From JAICNG01 sp035765135 (GTDB lineage: Bacteria > Gemmatimonadota > Gemmatimonadetes > Gemmatimonadales > Gemmatimonadaceae): 29,232 bases of DNA. The position numbers and the translations under genes are program-made. Below the pieces are notes generated by a model that saw only the letters and a list, made by a program, of their open reading frames with translations, was not told the DNA's origin and searched no databases. Positions within the stretch are counted from its first letter, which is position 1. Each line of letters starts with the position of its first letter. Below are positions 9,532 through 16,380 of the stretch, piece by piece. The stretch covers positions 1 through 29,232 of the forward strand of contig DASTYE010000126.1 in assembly GCA_035765135.1 (NCBI GenBank), given 5' to 3'.

Positions 9532-10836
9532 ATGATGTTCAACGAACTCTCCGAAAAACTCGACGCCGTCTTCACCCGCCTGCGCGGGCGCGGCGTACTC
9601 AGCGAAAGCGACATCAAGGAAGGGCTTCGTGAGGTGCGCCGCGTCCTTCTCGAGGCCGACGTCAACTTCCAGCTCACGCGTGAGTTCCTCGAGCGCGTCG
9701 AGAAGAAAGCGGTCGGCGTCGCGGCGCTCAAGACGGTCTCCCCCGGACAACAGCTCGTCAAGATCGTGCACGATGAGCTCGCGACAATGCTCGGTGAGCG
9801 TCGCGAGGGGCTGCGTCTCAGCACCGTTCCACCGACGATCGTCCTGATGGTCGGGTTGCAGGGTTCGGGCAAGACGACGACCGCTGCCAAGCTCGCGCGG
9901 CGGCTGAAGAACGAAGGGCGCGCCGTTCGTCTCGTCGCGGCCGACGTCTACCGTCCGGCCGCCATCGATCAGCTCGAGACCCTCGGCAAACAGCTCGAGA
10001 TCCCCGTGCACGCCGAGCGTGAGACACAGGATGTCGTGCGCATCGCCCGGCACGGAATCGACGAGGCGCGGCGCGCGCGCGATCGCGTGGTGATCGTCGA
10101 TACCGCGGGACGCCTGCAGATCGATGAGGAGATGATGGCCGAGCTCGAGCGGCTGAAGGCAACCGTCAACCCGGATGAGATCCTGCTCGTCGCCGACGGG
10201 ATGACCGGTCAGGACGCGGTGCGCATCGCCAAGGGATTCGACGACCGGCTCGGCGTCACCGGTGTCATTCTGACGAAGATGGACGGCGACGCGCGCGGTG
10301 GCGCGGCGCTGTCGATCTACGGCGTGACGAAGAAGCCGATCAAGTACATCGGCGTCGGCGAGAAGCTCGACGCGCTCGAGGAGTTTCACCCGGAGCGCAT
10401 GGCCGGTCGCATCCTCCAGATGGGCGACATTGTCTCGCTCGTCGAGAAAGCGCAGGGGGCGTTCGACGCCGATGAGGCAAAGCGGCTCGAGAAGAAAGTC
10501 CGCAAGGAGGGGATGGATCTCCAGGACTTCCTGACGGCGATGAAGCAGATCCAGAAGATGGGTCCGCTCGAGGGCCTGATCGGCCTGCTTCCCGGCGTGA
10601 ACATGAAGGCGCTCAAGCAGGCGAAGACCGACCCCCGGCGCATGCGTCACCTCGAGGCCATCGTCCTCTCGATGACGCCTGAGGAGCGGAGACAGCCCTC
10701 AATCATCAACGGCTCCCGCCGCGCGCGGATCGCGAAGGGCGCGGGCCGGCCGATCAGCGAGGTGAACAAGCTGCTCGACCAGTTCCGGGACATGCAGAAG
10801 ATGATGAAGCGCATGGCGAAAGGCGGCGTGAGATAG
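9532..10836 (+). CDS. ffh: Signal recognition particle protein Ffh
   Basis: The GTPase that, with 4.5S RNA, targets nascent inner-membrane proteins to FtsY and the translocon. It has 434 residues. The N domain (ESDIKEGLREVRRVLLEADV) is followed by the G domain with P-loop GLQGSGKTTT (108-117), DVYRPAAIDQL, DTAGRLQ and TKMDGDARGG. A Met-rich M domain (about 300-434) has the RNA-binding segment around SIINGSRRARIAKGAG. Two adjacent ATG codons (9532, 9535) could start it. The ribosome site is poor (only TAGG at 9523-9526), and the tandem-repeat arm ends just upstream. It leads the rpsP-rimM-trmD-rplS cluster. The stop codon is the first base pair region of the next repeat element. Confidence 0.97.
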   Translation: MMFNELSEKLDAVFTRLRGRGVLSESDIKEGLREVRRVLLEADVNFQLTREFLERVEKKAVGVAALKTVSPGQQLVKIVHDELATMLGERREGLRLSTVPPTIVLMVGLQGSGKTTTAAKLARRLKNEGRAVRLVAADVYRPAAIDQLETLGKQLEIPVHAERETQDVVRIARHGIDEARRARDRVVIVDTAGRLQIDEEMMAELERLKATVNPDEILLVADGMTGQDAVRIAKGFDDRLGVTGVILTKMDGDARGGAALSIYGVTKKPIKYIGVGEKLDALEEFHPERMAGRILQMGDIVSLVEKAQGAFDADEAKRLEKKVRKEGMDLQDFLTAMKQIQKMGPLEGLIGLLPGVNMKALKQAKTDPRRMRHLEAIVLSMTPEERRQPSIINGSRRARIAKGAGRPISEVNKLLDQFRDMQKMMKRMAKGGVR

Positions 10837-10988
10837 GGGTCAGGGGTCAGGAGTCAGGAGTCAGGGGGTGTCGGGGTTGAGGTTTCAGGAGGCAACTGCG
10901 CAACAGCGGGAGCCAGGTTGCAGGGCAGTCATCCCCTGTAACCCTCAGCCTGATCCCCCCTGACTCCTGATTCCTGACTCCTGACTCC
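10836..10988. repeat. Intergenic inverted repeat of 7-bp units (GGAGTCA) between ffh and rpsP
   Basis: The left arm 10836-10868 and right arm 10956-10988 match at 30 of 33 positions, with an 87-base loop. All three differences are A/G changes that would still allow wobble pairs on one strand. The left arm begins on the last base of the ffh stop codon. A pyrimidine-rich run (CTTCTTTAA) follows the right arm. It may end or attenuate ffh transcripts, or protect their 3' ends, separating ffh expression from the ribosomal genes. Confidence 0.88.
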
Positions 10989-11102
10989 TTCTTTAAGGCA
11001 ACCGGACGACTAGATTTCGCCTTCACCAGGTGCGCCCCGGAATGACCGGTGGCCGCGATGAGCCTGGAGCAGCACCCTGAACCTCCTAACGAGGACCGTC
11101 TC

Positions 11103-11408
11103 ATGGCAGTGAAGATTCGCCTCCGGCGCGTTGGCCGGAAAAAGACCCCGTTGTACCGTATCATCGTCGCCGAGAGCACGAGCCCTCGCGATGGGAAGTT
11201 CATCGAGATCATCGGCCAGTACGCTCCGCGCCAGTCGGCGGATGCGGTGAAGATCGACACCGTTCGCGCGCACCACTGGCTCGACAACGGCGCTCAGCCT
11301 TCTGACACCGTGCGATCGCTCCTTCGGCGCGCCGGCGTGCTCAAGCAGCGCCACGAGGCTCGCCTCGCGCGCAAGCTGCAGTCGAAGGCCGTACCGGTCG
11401 CCGAGTAA
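11103..11408 (+). CDS. rpsP: Small ribosomal subunit protein bS16
   Basis: Structural protein of the 30S body, needed for assembly. It has 101 residues, slightly longer than the usual 80-90 because of a basic C-terminal tail. The N-terminus MAVKIRLRRVGRKKTPLYRI and the motif GKFIEIIGQYAPR are diagnostic. The ATG at 11103 was chosen because it starts the conserved sequence and has GAGG at 11091-11094, 8 bases upstream. A longer in-frame start at 11049 has no conserved residues. The ribosome site sits next to its complement (CCTCctaacGAGG), which could fold weakly. It is followed 25 bases later by rimM. The KH-domain gene often found between them is absent. Confidence 0.97.
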   Translation: MAVKIRLRRVGRKKTPLYRIIVAESTSPRDGKFIEIIGQYAPRQSADAVKIDTVRAHHWLDNGAQPSDTVRSLLRRAGVLKQRHEARLARKLQSKAVPVAE

Positions 11409-11433
11409 CGCGACCAGGGCAACCCGTCGCGCA

Positions 11434-11967
11434 GTGGCCACGCGCGAAGATCTGGTCATCGTCGGCCGCGTACGTCGCCCGCACGGGGTGCGCGGAGAAT
11501 TGGTGGTCGAGGTGATGACGGACGAGCCGGATGTGATGTACGCATCCGGCCGTCGTGTTTTTGGCGGGACCACTGACGGCGACGCTGACGAGGACGCGCC
11601 GACGCTCACCGTCACCGAGTCGCGTCCCTTCAAGGACGGCCTCCTCGTGCAGTTTCGCGAGATTGGCGATCGCAACCAGGCGGCAATGTGGAACGGGCGG
11701 TACCTGCTCGTGCCGGAGGACGAGCTCGCTCCGCTCGAGGAAGGTGAGGTGTACGTCCACGAGCTCAAGGGGATGACGGTGCAGCTCTCGTCAGGCGAGG
11801 TCGTGGGGACGGTGGCCGATGTGTTCGAGGTTCCCCAGGGACTCCTGCTCGACGTCGCGCGCAAGGGCGGCACGGTACTCGTCCCGTACTCCGATGAGAT
11901 CGTCGTCGACGTCGACCGCGAGCAGCGTGTCGTGCGCATCGAGCCGCCGGCGGGGCTGCTCGAGTGA
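11434..11967 (+). CDS. rimM: Ribosome maturation factor RimM
   Basis: Binds bS16/uS19-containing 30S intermediates and helps mature the 16S 3' domain. It has 177 residues, standard length. The N-terminal barrel starts with LVIVGRVRRPHGVRGELVVEV, and the PRC-barrel-like half contains YVHELKGMTVQLSSGEVVGTV and ends in the typical VDVDREQRVVRIEPPAGLLE. It carries a short acidic insertion (DGDADEDAP) in the first domain. The start is GTG with no strong ribosome site, in keeping with coupling to rpsP 25 bases upstream. Its stop overlaps the trmD start (GTGA). Confidence 0.95.
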   Translation: MATREDLVIVGRVRRPHGVRGELVVEVMTDEPDVMYASGRRVFGGTTDGDADEDAPTLTVTESRPFKDGLLVQFREIGDRNQAAMWNGRYLLVPEDELAPLEEGEVYVHELKGMTVQLSSGEVVGTVADVFEVPQGLLLDVARKGGTVLVPYSDEIVVDVDREQRVVRIEPPAGLLE

Positions 11968-12626
11968 CGCTTCGCGTCAACATCGTCACGATCTTTCCGG
12001 AGTTCTTCGCGACGCCGCTCTCGTTGAGCATCCCCGCTCGGGCGGCGCAGGCCGGATCGGTCCAATATCGGATCGTCGATCTGCGGGACTATACCCACGA
12101 TCGGCATCGGACGGTGGACGACTACCCATACGGCGGGGGACCGGGGATGGTGATGAAGCCCGAGCCCTTCTTCGAAGCCGTCGACGCGCTCGGCGTCACC
12201 GCCCCGATCGTTCTCGTTTCGGCGCGCGGTACGCCATTCACGCAGGCGGACGCACGACGTTACGCGGCGGGAAGCGAGCTGACGATCCTCTGCGGTCATT
12301 ACAAGGACGTGGACCAGCGCGTGGCCGACCACCTGGCTACCGAGGAAGTGTCGTTAGGGGACTTCGTGCTCAGTGGAGGCGAGCCGGCGGCGCTCGTCAT
12401 CGTCGATGCGACGGTGCGACTGCTGGCCGGGGCAATGTCGGACCATGAGAGCGCGTACACCGACTCGCACTGGCAGGACGGGCTGAGCGCGCCGAGCTAC
12501 ACACGTCCTCCGGTGTATCGTGGGTTCTCCGTTCCAGACGTCCTCCTGTCGGGCGATCACGCCCGCATCGCCGCCTGGCGGCGCGCCGAAGCGGAGCGCC
12601 TAACGGGAAAGCGGCGCGAGAGATGA
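11964..12626 (+). CDS. trmD: tRNA (guanine37-N1)-methyltransferase
   Basis: SPOUT enzyme that makes m1G37 in tRNAs with G36, preventing +1 frameshifts. It has 220 residues, slightly short because the C-terminal domain is trimmed. Seen: FPEFFATPLS, the SAM-pocket motif YGGGPGMVMKPEP, LGDFVLSGGEPAALVIVD, and the substrate region WQDGLSAPSYTRPPVYRG. The motif that reads GRYEG in E. coli is GHYKD here (111-115). A His-Tyr-Lys version is, from memory, common in some other phyla, so activity is probably intact. GTG start overlapping rimM by 4 bases. Its stop overlaps the following dehydrogenase gene by 4 bases (ATGA). Confidence 0.95.
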   Translation: MTLRVNIVTIFPEFFATPLSLSIPARAAQAGSVQYRIVDLRDYTHDRHRTVDDYPYGGGPGMVMKPEPFFEAVDALGVTAPIVLVSARGTPFTQADARRYAAGSELTILCGHYKDVDQRVADHLATEEVSLGDFVLSGGEPAALVIVDATVRLLAGAMSDHESAYTDSHWQDGLSAPSYTRPPVYRGFSVPDVLLSGDHARIAAWRRAEAERLTGKRRER

Positions 12627-14011
12627 GCCTCAGGTCGATCAACCCCGCAACGGGCGAGCTTCTCGGAACGTTCGAGGAGCACACGTCCAGCGAGGTCGAC
12701 GCGCGAGTGGCGAAAGCCCACAACGCGTGGCGGCGGTGGCGCACGACTGCTTTTGCGCACCGCGCCACGGTCATGGTCAGGGCGGCCGAGCTTCTCGAGA
12801 CGGAGCGTCGCGCGCTTGGCGAGCTCATGACGCGGGAGATGGGTAAGCCGGTGCGCGCGGCGATGGAGGAGGCGGCGAAGTGCGCGACCGCCTGCCGCTA
12901 CTACGCCGAGCACGCCGAGCGGCATCTCTCGCGCCGCGACGTTCGCACGGAGGACAAGGAGAGCTTCGTCCTCTTTCAGCCGATCGGCATCGTCCTCGCC
13001 GTCATGCCGTGGAATTTCCCGTTCTGGCAGGTCTTTCGTTTCGCCGCGCCCGCGCTGATGGCGGGGAATGTCGGGCTCCTGAAGCATGCGTCGAACGTCC
13101 CGCAGTGCGCGATCGCGATCGAGGATGTCCTGCGCCGCGCCGGCGTCCCGGACGGCGTCTTCCAGACGCTGCTCGTGGGCTCGAAGGCGGTCGGCGATCT
13201 CATCGCCGACCCGCGGGTCGCCGCGGTCACACTCACCGGGAGCGAGGGGGCCGGGCGCGATGTGGGATCGCGCGCGGGACAAGAGATCAAGAAGAGCGTC
13301 CTCGAGCTCGGCGGGAGCGATGCCTTCATCATTATGCCCTCGGCACCACTCGACGATGCGGTCGCCACGGCCGTACGAGCGCGCACGGTGAATAACGGAC
13401 AGTCGTGCATCGCGGCGAAGCGCTTCATCGTGCACGAACGCATCTTCGACGACTTCGCGCGCCGTTTCACCAGGGCGATGCACTCGCTGCGTGTGGGCGA
13501 TCCGCTCGACGAGAGGACCGAGATCGGCCCGCTGGCGACACCGCAAATCCTCGAAGACCTCGATGATCAGGTGCGGCGCACGCTCGCGGCCGGTGCGCGA
13601 ATCCTCACGGGCGGCCGCCGCCTGGAGCGCCCCGGCAACTTCTACGAGCCGACAGTCCTCACGGACGTGCCGGACGATTCGCCCGCCGCGCGCGAGGAGC
13701 TGTTCGGCCCGGTCGCGCCGCTTCTTCGTGCACGTGATGCCTCCCACGCCCTCGCGCTCGCCAACGCCACCACCTTCGGCCTCGGCGCCGCGGTTTGGAC
13801 GACGGACGCGAACGAGATCGCGCGATTCGTCAACGAGCTGGAGGCGGGAACGGTCGCCGTGAATGGGATGGTGGCAAGCGACGCGCGCCTCCCATTCGGA
13901 GGGGTAAAGCGGTCCGGCTATGGCCGCGAGCTCAGCGAGGAAGGGATCCGCGAGTTCGTGAACGTGAAGACGGTGCGGGTGGGCGCGGTTGCGTCGTCAC
14001 GTACGGAATGA
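12623..14011 (+). CDS. NAD(P)-dependent aldehyde dehydrogenase, succinate-semialdehyde type
   Basis: Oxidises an aldehyde to the acid in the cytosol. 462 residues of the ALDH superfamily. Catalytic residues seen: Asn131 in MPWNFPFWQVFR, Glu228 in VLELGGSDAF, and Cys262 in NNGQSCIAAKRF. The cofactor turn is VTLTGSEGAGRDVGS. The short N-terminus, the LELGGSD motif and GQSCIAAKR resemble the Sad/YneI and GabD2 group, so succinate semialdehyde is the best guess for substrate. Sequence alone does not prove it. The ATG overlaps the trmD stop, so the gene is translationally coupled to tRNA modification. This is an unusual intruder in the trmD-rplS pair. No GABA or polyamine genes are nearby. Confidence 0.93.
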   Translation: MSLRSINPATGELLGTFEEHTSSEVDARVAKAHNAWRRWRTTAFAHRATVMVRAAELLETERRALGELMTREMGKPVRAAMEEAAKCATACRYYAEHAERHLSRRDVRTEDKESFVLFQPIGIVLAVMPWNFPFWQVFRFAAPALMAGNVGLLKHASNVPQCAIAIEDVLRRAGVPDGVFQTLLVGSKAVGDLIADPRVAAVTLTGSEGAGRDVGSRAGQEIKKSVLELGGSDAFIIMPSAPLDDAVATAVRARTVNNGQSCIAAKRFIVHERIFDDFARRFTRAMHSLRVGDPLDERTEIGPLATPQILEDLDDQVRRTLAAGARILTGGRRLERPGNFYEPTVLTDVPDDSPAAREELFGPVAPLLRARDASHALALANATTFGLGAAVWTTDANEIARFVNELEAGTVAVNGMVASDARLPFGGVKRSGYGRELSEEGIREFVNVKTVRVGAVASSRTE

Positions 14012-14017
14012 CGGCGG

Positions 14018-14122
14018 CTGAGGGTGTCGAGGGTGTGAAGGGTGTCGAGGGTGTCGAGGTGAGGTGGTCAAGGTGGGGCACCTTGACACCCTCGACACCC
14101 TCGACAACCTCGACACCCTCAG
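14018..14122. repeat. Intergenic inverted repeat of 9-bp units (GGGTGTCGA) before rplS
   Basis: The left arm 14018-14061 and right arm 14079-14122 match at 40 of 44 positions around a 17-base loop. Each arm has four to five GGGTGTCGA-like units, the same unit as the element at 404-469. It starts 6 bases after the dehydrogenase stop. A stem this long would probably end or stabilise upstream transcripts and leaves 94 bases before rplS for a separate promoter. I see only a weak TTGCCA at 14156 with no good -10. Confidence 0.9.
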
Positions 14123-14216
14123 GTCCTCTGGCCCAACGCCTTCCGCGCGCTTAACTTGCCAGTCTTCCATCTGACAAATTCCATCCGGGCCGCCCGTTGA
14201 GCCCAGAGAGCGTCCT

Positions 14217-14585
14217 ATGCATCCCTTTATCGAAACCCAGAAAGAGTTCACGAGAACGGACATTCCGCCCTTCCGTCCCGGCGATACGCTGCGCGTCAAC
14301 GTGCGCGTCAAGGAGGGTGAGAAAGAGCGCCTCCAGGCGTTCGAGGGAGTCTGCATCGCCCGCCGTGGTAGCGGCGTCAGCGAGACGTTCACCGTCCGGA
14401 AGGTGTCCAACGGCGTCGGCGTCGAGCGCATCTTCCCCGTTCACAGCCCCATGATCGGTGACATCGTCGTCGTGCGCCGCGGACAGGTTCGCCGCGCAAA
14501 GCTGTATTACCTGCGCGAGCTGAGCGGAAAGGCCACCCGCATTCGCGCCAAGAAATCACGGACGCAGGACACCACCGAGGAGTAG
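14217..14585 (+). CDS. rplS: Large ribosomal subunit protein bL19
   Basis: 50S protein at the subunit interface. It has 122 residues, normal length. Conserved stretches are FRPGDTLRVNVRVKEGEKER, QAFEGVCIARRGSG, SETFTVRKVSNGVGVERIFP, and RRAKLYYLRELSGKATRI. AGAGAG lies about 8 bases before the ATG. The gene completes the usual rpsP-rimM-trmD-rplS set, but a dehydrogenase gene and a 105-base inverted repeat separate it from trmD, so it is probably transcribed at least partly on its own. rnhB follows after 3 bases. Confidence 0.97.
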   Translation: MHPFIETQKEFTRTDIPPFRPGDTLRVNVRVKEGEKERLQAFEGVCIARRGSGVSETFTVRKVSNGVGVERIFPVHSPMIGDIVVVRRGQVRRAKLYYLRELSGKATRIRAKKSRTQDTTEE

Positions 14586-14588
14586 GTC

Positions 14589-15350
14589 GTGGCGGCTGGG
14601 CGCCGCGAGCCGCGGTACGCTCGCTGGAGTGGAATCGAGCGCGAGCTGCGAAAAGCCGGGGTACTGCTCATCGCCGGCGTGGACGAAGTCGGACGGGGCT
14701 CCCTGGCGGGCCCCGTCGTCGCTTCCGCCGTCATCATGCCCCCCGGCGTGCCCGCCATCCGGGGGGTCGACGACTCCAAGCGCCTCACGCGCAAGGAGCG
14801 CGAGAAGCTCGTCGTGCGCATCCGTGAGCGCGCTCTGGCGTTCGGAATCGGCGCGGCCTCGGTGAGGGAGATCGACACGCTCAACATCTTCAACGCGAGC
14901 GTGCTCGCCATGCGTCGCGCGCTCACGAGGCTGGCCGTCCACCCCGATCACGTCCTCGTCGACGGGCGGCGTCTCCGCTCACTCGGTGTCGAGCATACCG
15001 CCGTGATCGATGGCGATGCGAAGTGCTTCAACGTTGCCTGCGCGTCGATCCTTGCGAAGGTCACGCGCGACCGCCTGATGACCCGGCTCTCGGTGCGCTA
15101 CCCTGATTTTTCCTGGGCGTCGAATTGCGGGTACGGAACCGCCGACCACGTTCGCGGGCTCACCCGCCGCGGCGCCACGGTCCATCATCGACGCCTCTTC
15201 GTCGCGGCCGTCGAAGCCCGCCTCCGTGCCGGCGCCTCGCTCGAGGAGGCGGGTGAGGTCCTCGTGCCTATCGATTCGGCCACGCGGACCTTCCCATTGG
15301 CACCCGTCGCCGACGTGTCGCCGGAGCTCGTGACGCTCCAGCAGCCATAG
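14589..15350 (+). CDS. rnhB: Ribonuclease HII
   Basis: Cleaves the RNA strand of RNA-DNA hybrids and removes single ribonucleotides from DNA. It has 253 residues, slightly long because of a C-terminal extension after about residue 215. The active-site Asp-Glu pair is in IAGVDEVGRGSLAGPVV (32-33), a further Asp is in VLVDGRRL (125), and CASILAKVTRDRLM and YPDFSWASNCGYGT are family signatures. GTG start with GAGGAG at 14577-14582, inside the end of rplS, giving tight coupling. rplS-rnhB is a common pair. Confidence 0.96.
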   Translation: MAAGRREPRYARWSGIERELRKAGVLLIAGVDEVGRGSLAGPVVASAVIMPPGVPAIRGVDDSKRLTRKEREKLVVRIRERALAFGIGAASVREIDTLNIFNASVLAMRRALTRLAVHPDHVLVDGRRLRSLGVEHTAVIDGDAKCFNVACASILAKVTRDRLMTRLSVRYPDFSWASNCGYGTADHVRGLTRRGATVHHRRLFVAAVEARLRAGASLEEAGEVLVPIDSATRTFPLAPVADVSPELVTLQQP

Positions 15351-15473
15351 CGTCGGGCCATTCGCGTTTGCGAGCAATGTTGGCGCGATTCCAGCAGTGA
15401 GGTTTTGTGATACGAGCAGCGTCGCCTCGCGAAGAAAATAGGGGTCGCATGTGAGGTGGAGCGAAGAGCCGTG

Positions 15474-15489
15474 TGTGACTCACATCACA
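15474..15489. promoter_or_regulatory. CRP/FNR-type palindrome upstream of the OmpA-like gene
   Basis: TGTGA-CTCACA-TCACA is an exact match to the CRP half-site consensus TGTGA-N6-TCACA. Its centre is about 65 bases before the expected transcription start of the -10 box at 15535, close to class I activator positions. Binding by a CRP-family protein is inferred from known consensus only. Confidence 0.5.
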
Positions 15490-15510
15490 TTATTTTACAA
15501 CGACTTACGC

Positions 15511-15540
15511 TTCTTGCGGGCACGCTTCTCGCGCTATAAT
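15511..15540 (+). promoter_or_regulatory. Probable sigma-70 type promoter of the OmpA-like lipoprotein gene
   Basis: A perfect TATAAT -10 hexamer lies at 15535-15540. The -35 region is poor (TTCTTG at 15511-15516 with 18-base spacing is the best I see), as expected for an activator-dependent promoter. Transcription would start near 15547, about 38 bases before the ATG. The surrounding 15351-15584 has no gene. Confidence 0.6.
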
Positions 15541-15584
15541 TTGACGCGTGTAACGTTGGCGAGATCCCCCACCCCGGAGAGAAT

Positions 15585-16226
15585 ATGAAGAACCTGAGGG
15601 CATTCGCGGTGATGGCGGTGACGGTTCCGCTCTTTGCTGCCTGCGTCTCCAACAAGCGCTTCAATCGCACGGTCGCCGAGCAGAATGCCGCGATCGAGAG
15701 CGAGCGGACCGCTCGGACGAGCGCAGACGAGGCGCTGCAGAGTGATGTGCAGACGCTGAAGACGGATGTGCAGAACCTGCGCACCGAGCTGCAGAATCTC
15801 CGCACCGAGTTCGGCGCGAAGATCACGGCGATGGAGGAAGGGCTGAAGTTCGCGCTTCCGGTCAACTTTGCGTTCGACGATGCGACGATCCGTCCCGAGG
15901 ACGTGCCGGCGCTCGACCGTTTCGCGAAGATCGTGCAGAACTACTACCAGGGCTCCAAGATCACCGTCGAGGGATTTGCTGATCCCGCCGGGACGAGCAC
16001 GTACAACCGCTCGCTGTCGATGCGTCGCGCCGAGTCGGTTCGCGCGCACCTGACGACGGCCGGCCTCAGCCCCGACCTGATCGATGCGATCGGCTACGGC
16101 GAGACCCGTCTGGTCGTTGCTGGCGCCCAGCGTGACGATCCGGGCGCCGAGAAGAACCGTCGCGTGGTCTTCGTGGTCGAGAGCCGCGGTGAGCCGACGA
16201 TGGCGGAAGCGAACACCCTGCAGTAA
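15585..16226 (+). CDS. OmpA/Pal-like peptidoglycan-binding lipoprotein
   Basis: 213 residues. The signal peptide ends in lipobox FAAC (Cys20), predicting an outer-membrane lipoprotein. Residues about 25-85 are heptad-like and polar with repeated QxLKTDVQNLRTELQNLRTE, a coiled coil like Lpp or a trimeric spacer. Residues about 90-205 form an OmpA-C domain: NFAFDDATIRPED, ITVEGFADPAGTSTYNRSLS, RRAESVRAHL and EKNRRVVFVVES. The Asp and Arg that bind diaminopimelate in this fold are in FADPAG and NRRV. It would tether the outer membrane to peptidoglycan. GGAGAG sits just before the ATG. It is a single-gene unit with its own promoter and terminator. Confidence 0.9.
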   Translation: MKNLRAFAVMAVTVPLFAACVSNKRFNRTVAEQNAAIESERTARTSADEALQSDVQTLKTDVQNLRTELQNLRTEFGAKITAMEEGLKFALPVNFAFDDATIRPEDVPALDRFAKIVQNYYQGSKITVEGFADPAGTSTYNRSLSMRRAESVRAHLTTAGLSPDLIDAIGYGETRLVVAGAQRDDPGAEKNRRVVFVVESRGEPTMAEANTLQ

Positions 16227-16252
16227 CTCTCCGTAAGCGGGATCATCGCGGG

Positions 16253-16282
16253 AACGGGGGGCCGGTGAGGCTCCCCGTTTTT
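16253..16282 (+). terminator. Intrinsic terminator of the OmpA-like gene
   Basis: A GC-rich 10-pair stem (16254-16263 with 16269-16278, one G-T pair) with a 5-base loop GGTGA is followed by a T run. It lies 28 bases after the stop codon and directly before the tandem-repeat inverted repeat. Confidence 0.9.
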
Positions 16283-16287
16283 CTTCG

Positions 16288-16380
16288 AGGGTGTCGAGGG
16301 TGTCAAGGTCGTCGAGGTAGTCGAGGGGCGCGATGACGTCACCTTGATCACCTCGACGACCTTGACGACCTCGACGACCT
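16288..16380. repeat. Intergenic/genic inverted repeat of 9-bp units (GGTCGTCGA, GGGTGTCGA)
   Basis: The left arm 16288-16326 and right arm 16342-16380 match at 32 of 39 positions. Both arms are tandem 9-base units, and left-arm units drift from GGGTGTCGA to GGTCGTCGA. The right arm overlaps the 3' end of the reverse-strand M20 peptidase gene and encodes its last residues. Located between convergent genes; the forward gene already has its own terminator at 16253-16282. Confidence 0.85.

Noticed and set aside
14130..14216. Ribosomal protein leader RNA upstream of rplS
   Set aside because: Only weak short pairings were found. There was nothing I could match to a known L19 leader structure.
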